A stretch of 9,052 nucleotides of DNA from Candidatus Competibacteraceae bacterium. Lineage in GTDB: Bacteria; Pseudomonadota; Gammaproteobacteria; Competibacterales; Competibacteraceae. Every line of letters begins with the position of its first letter. The first letter of the stretch is position 1. The notes below the pieces were generated by a model. The model ran no database searches, had not been told where the DNA came from, and was given only the letters and a program-made list of their open reading frames with translations. Shown here piece by piece: positions 6,659-9,052 of this stretch. Both the position numbers and the translations under genes were made by a program. The DNA is taken from assembly GCA_012032855.1 (NCBI GenBank), contig JAAUQA010000098.1:1-9052 (forward strand), given 5' to 3'.

Positions 6659-7294
6659 ATGCCACAGTTGTATGGGTGTGAGCAGTTGGCATCGACCACA
6701 AGACCCGTTAATTGCAGTGAGTGCGTTAAGTCAAGGGTAAAACCCCTCAAGGAAGAACAATCAGTTTGGGTAATTGCATATGAAAACTGTTTTTTTGCCG
6801 GTAAGAAAGGACTTCTGGGAATTACCTTTTTATTACAAGGGAGCTTTGCGTTGGCTAGCGCACCGAACGCTCAACCCGACCAACCACCCGCTATTAATTT
6901 GCCGGCCTCCGAATCGGTTGCGCTCCAAGAGCAAAAGGTATTGGAGAAGGCTTTGGAAGAGCGGGTAAGTGCGCGTTGGACGGCTTTGATAAAGCGCGAT
7001 TTCGCGGCAGTTTATGAGTTTCAAACGCCAGCTTACCGCGGAGTCTATAACATGGAAGCATTTAATCAGCAATTTGGATCGGCCGCTAAATGGACGCAGG
7101 CTACCGTTGAAAAGATCACTATGCAGACCTCATCGGAAGAATCAAATTTACTCACGGCTGATGTTGTTGTTAATATCCACTACACAGTGCCTTTCCCCTC
7201 AGCGGAAAATCCGACCCAGACTTCGGGCTTTGTCAATGAGCGCTGGTTGAGGAAGGGAGGTCAGTGGTGGTATCTGGATTTTACCGGTGCTTAG
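6659..7294 (+). CDS. Exported NTF2/SnoaL-like small protein with doubtful start
   Basis: The conserved-looking part begins with a secretion signal (AGKKGLLGITFLLQGSFA, predicted cleavage ASA|PN after 6862). A Pro-rich linker, a charged helix (ALEERVSARWTALIKRDFAAVY) and a fold ending WYLD follow, resembling periplasmic NTF2-like domains of unknown function. The open frame extends back to TTG 6641 and ATG 6659, but the extra ~45 residues before the signal contain four Cys and look unlike an exported N-terminus. ATG 6780 starts MKTV in the neighbouring frame. One extra T in the T7 tract at 6790-6796 would join it to the signal peptide as MKTVFFAGKKGLLGIT, a textbook start. The natural gene is therefore probably 6780-7294 with a one-base deletion. 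The RBS near 6780 is weak (GGG 6768-6770). Stop TAG is at 7292-7294. No substrate or partner can be inferred. Confidence 0.65.
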   Translation: MPQLYGCEQLASTTRPVNCSECVKSRVKPLKEEQSVWVIAYENCFFAGKKGLLGITFLLQGSFALASAPNAQPDQPPAINLPASESVALQEQKVLEKALEERVSARWTALIKRDFAAVYEFQTPAYRGVYNMEAFNQQFGSAAKWTQATVEKITMQTSSEESNLLTADVVVNIHYTVPFPSAENPTQTSGFVNERWLRKGGQWWYLDFTGA

Positions 7295-7477
7295 AGAAAT
7301 GTCTCCTGGTTGCCAAGGGCTTGTTTCAGGTTGGGTGAATCCTATAAGGATTAATACAGGAATAGTGCTTCAGGCAAAGCCCAAATTGCGCTAAGTGTAA
7401 GTGTCTGGCGAGGAGAAGGGTTGTTCAACGATGAATAGGGTTGCGTGTGCCTGTTCGCAGCTAAACTTTCTTGAGGT

Positions 7478-7499
7478 GAGGGGTGTATAGAGGGGTGTA
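7478..7499 (+). repeat. Tandem 10-bp direct repeat upstream of the surface-protein gene
   Basis: GAGGGGTGTA occurs at 7478-7487 and again at 7490-7499, a 12-bp period, about 70 bp before the next start codon. Two identical sites roughly one helical turn apart could bind a regulator dimer on one DNA face. No consensus -35/-10 pair could be placed confidently around it. The rest of the 273-bp gap (7295-7567) shows no gene. Confidence 0.4.
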
Positions 7500-7567
7500 C
7501 AAACAGTGTGTAAAACATCGCGTTTTAGAGCTTTGTTTCTGATGACGACAATTAAGGAGAAAAGCTA

Positions 7568-9052
7568 ATGCTAAGAGCAAAATTCCGTAAATTAGGTATG
7601 GCTGCTGCGGTGTCAGCGGCTATCGGTATCGGTAGTCTGGCTGGTCCAGCTGCCCATGCCGTTAATCTGGCCCCCGATGGGTTGGGTGAAGTTGCGCTGT
7701 TCCAATACTACACAGCACGGGGTAGTTGGCAGACCTTCTTCCGTATAATTAATACCAGTGATGACATGGTGCCCGTCAAGGTGCGTTTCCGTCGGGCTAC
7801 CGACAGTGAAGACGTGCTGGACTTTGTGGTGGCCTTATCCCCTCGTGATATGTGGGTGGCCTGGACCGACAGCAATGTCGACGGCGCGGGCAATCCCGGT
7901 TTGATTACCTGGGATACCTCCTGTCTATCGCCCGCCCCCCAGCCGGGCAATCTGAGCGGTTGGGTTTCAACTCCGGGTACCGATCGTAAGTACGTGACCT
8001 TCAAAGACCCTGCTGGCGATGAAGGCCATGTTGAGATGATCGCCCTGGGACGCACCGGGCCGCTGCTGAACACCATTGGCACGGGTCTGTATGTGGACAC
8101 CCTGCATGGGCCAGACGATAGGCCGAGTTGTACCGTGTTCCCTGGCTCGTTCACGCCAGGAGGCGCCAGTTTCCAGGATAAGATATCGACTTCGCTGCAA
8201 TTCCTGGAACCCAACAATGTTCTAAAGACGAACGGCTACTTGATTAATCGTCCTACCGGTCAGGGCTTCGGTTACGACCCGGTGATGTTGGCGAATTTCT
8301 TCAATCCGATTCTGATCGACGACTCAATCCCTGCATTACTTGGCGAGTTCTTCACCGCTCCCCCGGATTTCACTTATCCGGATGACATCGGTTCGCCATT
8401 GATCGCGGCTTTGTTCGACGAAGGTTCGCCGAACCTGAACTTTACCTGGCCGCGCGTGTCGCAGGTCCAGGTGGATACCCCGTTTAATCTGCTTAATCTG
8501 GTGGAAGAGCTTCTGGAAGGCGGCGATGACCTTCAAATTCCTGGTCCTACCACTGTTTATGACGAATGGGACCGTGGTATTGATGCGGTGTCCGCTGTGC
8601 TGACCCGCAAATCGGTTATCAACGAATGGGCGGCTCGGGAAACCGTTTCCGTTGGCCAACCTGTTAACTTCTACGAGACGGAGTGGGTGGTTACTTTCCC
8701 GACCCGCTACCCGCGCTCTCAGAATTTCTATTTCCCATTTGCGGATGACGATCCCGCCGTTGCTCCTTTCTCTGACGGCGTCACCCCCATCCATACGGCA
8801 TTGTGGAACCGCGAGGAACGCACCAACAGTTGTGTGTCCGGTATTGGCCAGCAAACCAACTGCCAGCCGAACAACGAGCTGCCTCATGAAGTCAACGTAA
8901 TTACTTTCCGGGAAGAAAGCCGTGCACTGGGATTTGAGGCCAACCGGCTCGATTCGCAAGTGAAGACCAACATTCCAGAGGCCCTAATGCCGCTGCCCTT
9001 TACGCCGGGCGAATGGCTGGGTTGGATGGAAATGACCTTCACTGGGGCACAG
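7568..9052 (+). CDS. Large exported protein of unknown function, partial at right edge
   Basis: An uninterrupted frame of 495 codons runs to the window end without a stop. AAGGAGA at 7554-7560 lies 7 nt before ATG. Residues 1-31 form a signal peptide: basic n-region MLRAKFRK, an Ala/Gly-rich core, and cleavage AHA|VN after residue 31. The mature N-terminus (GEVALFQYYTARGSWQTFF, then IINTSDDMVPVKVRFRR and DVLDFVVALSPRDMWVAW) looks like a group of exported hypothetical proteins seen in Gammaproteobacteria. Those begin with a 'GEVLIFPYYT...VKVRF...VLDF...LSP.DVW' pattern; this recollection is not a database match. A few Cys (CLSPAP, SCTVF, NSCVSG/TNCQPN) could form disulfides in the periplasm or outside the cell. 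Any C-terminal sorting or anchor signal lies beyond the window, so its location on the surface or in the periplasm is open. It may be transcribed from its own promoter in the 273-bp gap. Confidence 0.85.
   Translation, partial: MLRAKFRKLGMAAAVSAAIGIGSLAGPAAHAVNLAPDGLGEVALFQYYTARGSWQTFFRIINTSDDMVPVKVRFRRATDSEDVLDFVVALSPRDMWVAWTDSNVDGAGNPGLITWDTSCLSPAPQPGNLSGWVSTPGTDRKYVTFKDPAGDEGHVEMIALGRTGPLLNTIGTGLYVDTLHGPDDRPSCTVFPGSFTPGGASFQDKISTSLQFLEPNNVLKTNGYLINRPTGQGFGYDPVMLANFFNPILIDDSIPALLGEFFTAPPDFTYPDDIGSPLIAALFDEGSPNLNFTWPRVSQVQVDTPFNLLNLVEELLEGGDDLQIPGPTTVYDEWDRGIDAVSAVLTRKSVINEWAARETVSVGQPVNFYETEWVVTFPTRYPRSQNFYFPFADDDPAVAPFSDGVTPIHTALWNREERTNSCVSGIGQQTNCQPNNELPHEVNVITFREESRALGFEANRLDSQVKTNIPEALMPLPFTPGEWLGWMEMTFTGAQ

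Noticed and set aside
7431..7490. 19-codon open frame beginning MNRVACACS
   Set aside because: Spacing from the nearest purine-rich stretch is poor, it overlaps the direct repeat, and nothing supports translation.
7708..8217. 169-codon minus-strand frame
   Set aside because: It lies antiparallel to the exported-protein gene, which has a signal peptide, an RBS and continuous coding; the minus-strand translation has no recognisable domain.
8336..8959. 207-codon minus-strand frame
   Set aside because: It also mirrors the long exported-protein frame; its Arg/His-rich, low-structure translation and lack of an RBS argue against a gene.

Overview
The window looks like a chromosomal segment of a gammaproteobacterium. 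The evidence is an entericidin-type lipoprotein, a YdcH/DUF465 protein, sigma70-like promoter spacing and strong AGGAG-type ribosome binding sites. I cannot name the genus. I see no tRNA, rRNA, CRISPR array, insertion sequence or phage gene.

Left part (1-943): the last 11 codons of a gene entering from the left (+) converge on a small entericidin-like lipoprotein gene (-), with a strong hairpin between them. A YdcH-family gene (+) follows. The 234-bp gap after it holds an 86-bp imperfect palindrome that looks like a dispersed REP/MITE-like repeat.

Centre (944-6302): a tightly packed, apparently translationally coupled lipid operon. It encodes a cyclopropane-fatty-acid-synthase-like methyltransferase (broken by a +1 frameshift at 1208-1211), a geranylgeranyl-reductase-type flavoprotein, a 937-residue fusion of acyl carrier protein, fatty-acyl-AMP ligase and PlsC-type acyltransferase, and a 67-residue protein of unknown function. 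Inferred working model: the fusion protein activates a free fatty acid, holds it on its own carrier domain and transfers it to a (lyso)phospholipid. The methyltransferase and the flavoprotein then methylate and reduce or otherwise remodel a double bond on a lipid chain. The enzyme families are well supported; the joint pathway is a hypothesis, and this operon is the most novel part of the window.

Right part (6303-9052): an AT-rich gap with a near-consensus sigma70 promoter leads to an exported NTF2-like small protein. Its natural signal-peptide start appears to have been lost by one missing T in a T tract. A second exported protein, with a clear signal peptide and a good RBS, runs off the right edge after 495 codons. 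Two independent single-base indels near gene starts (cfa-like and NTF2-like) are either assembly errors or real on/off mutations. The distinction matters for deciding whether the lipid operon is functional.
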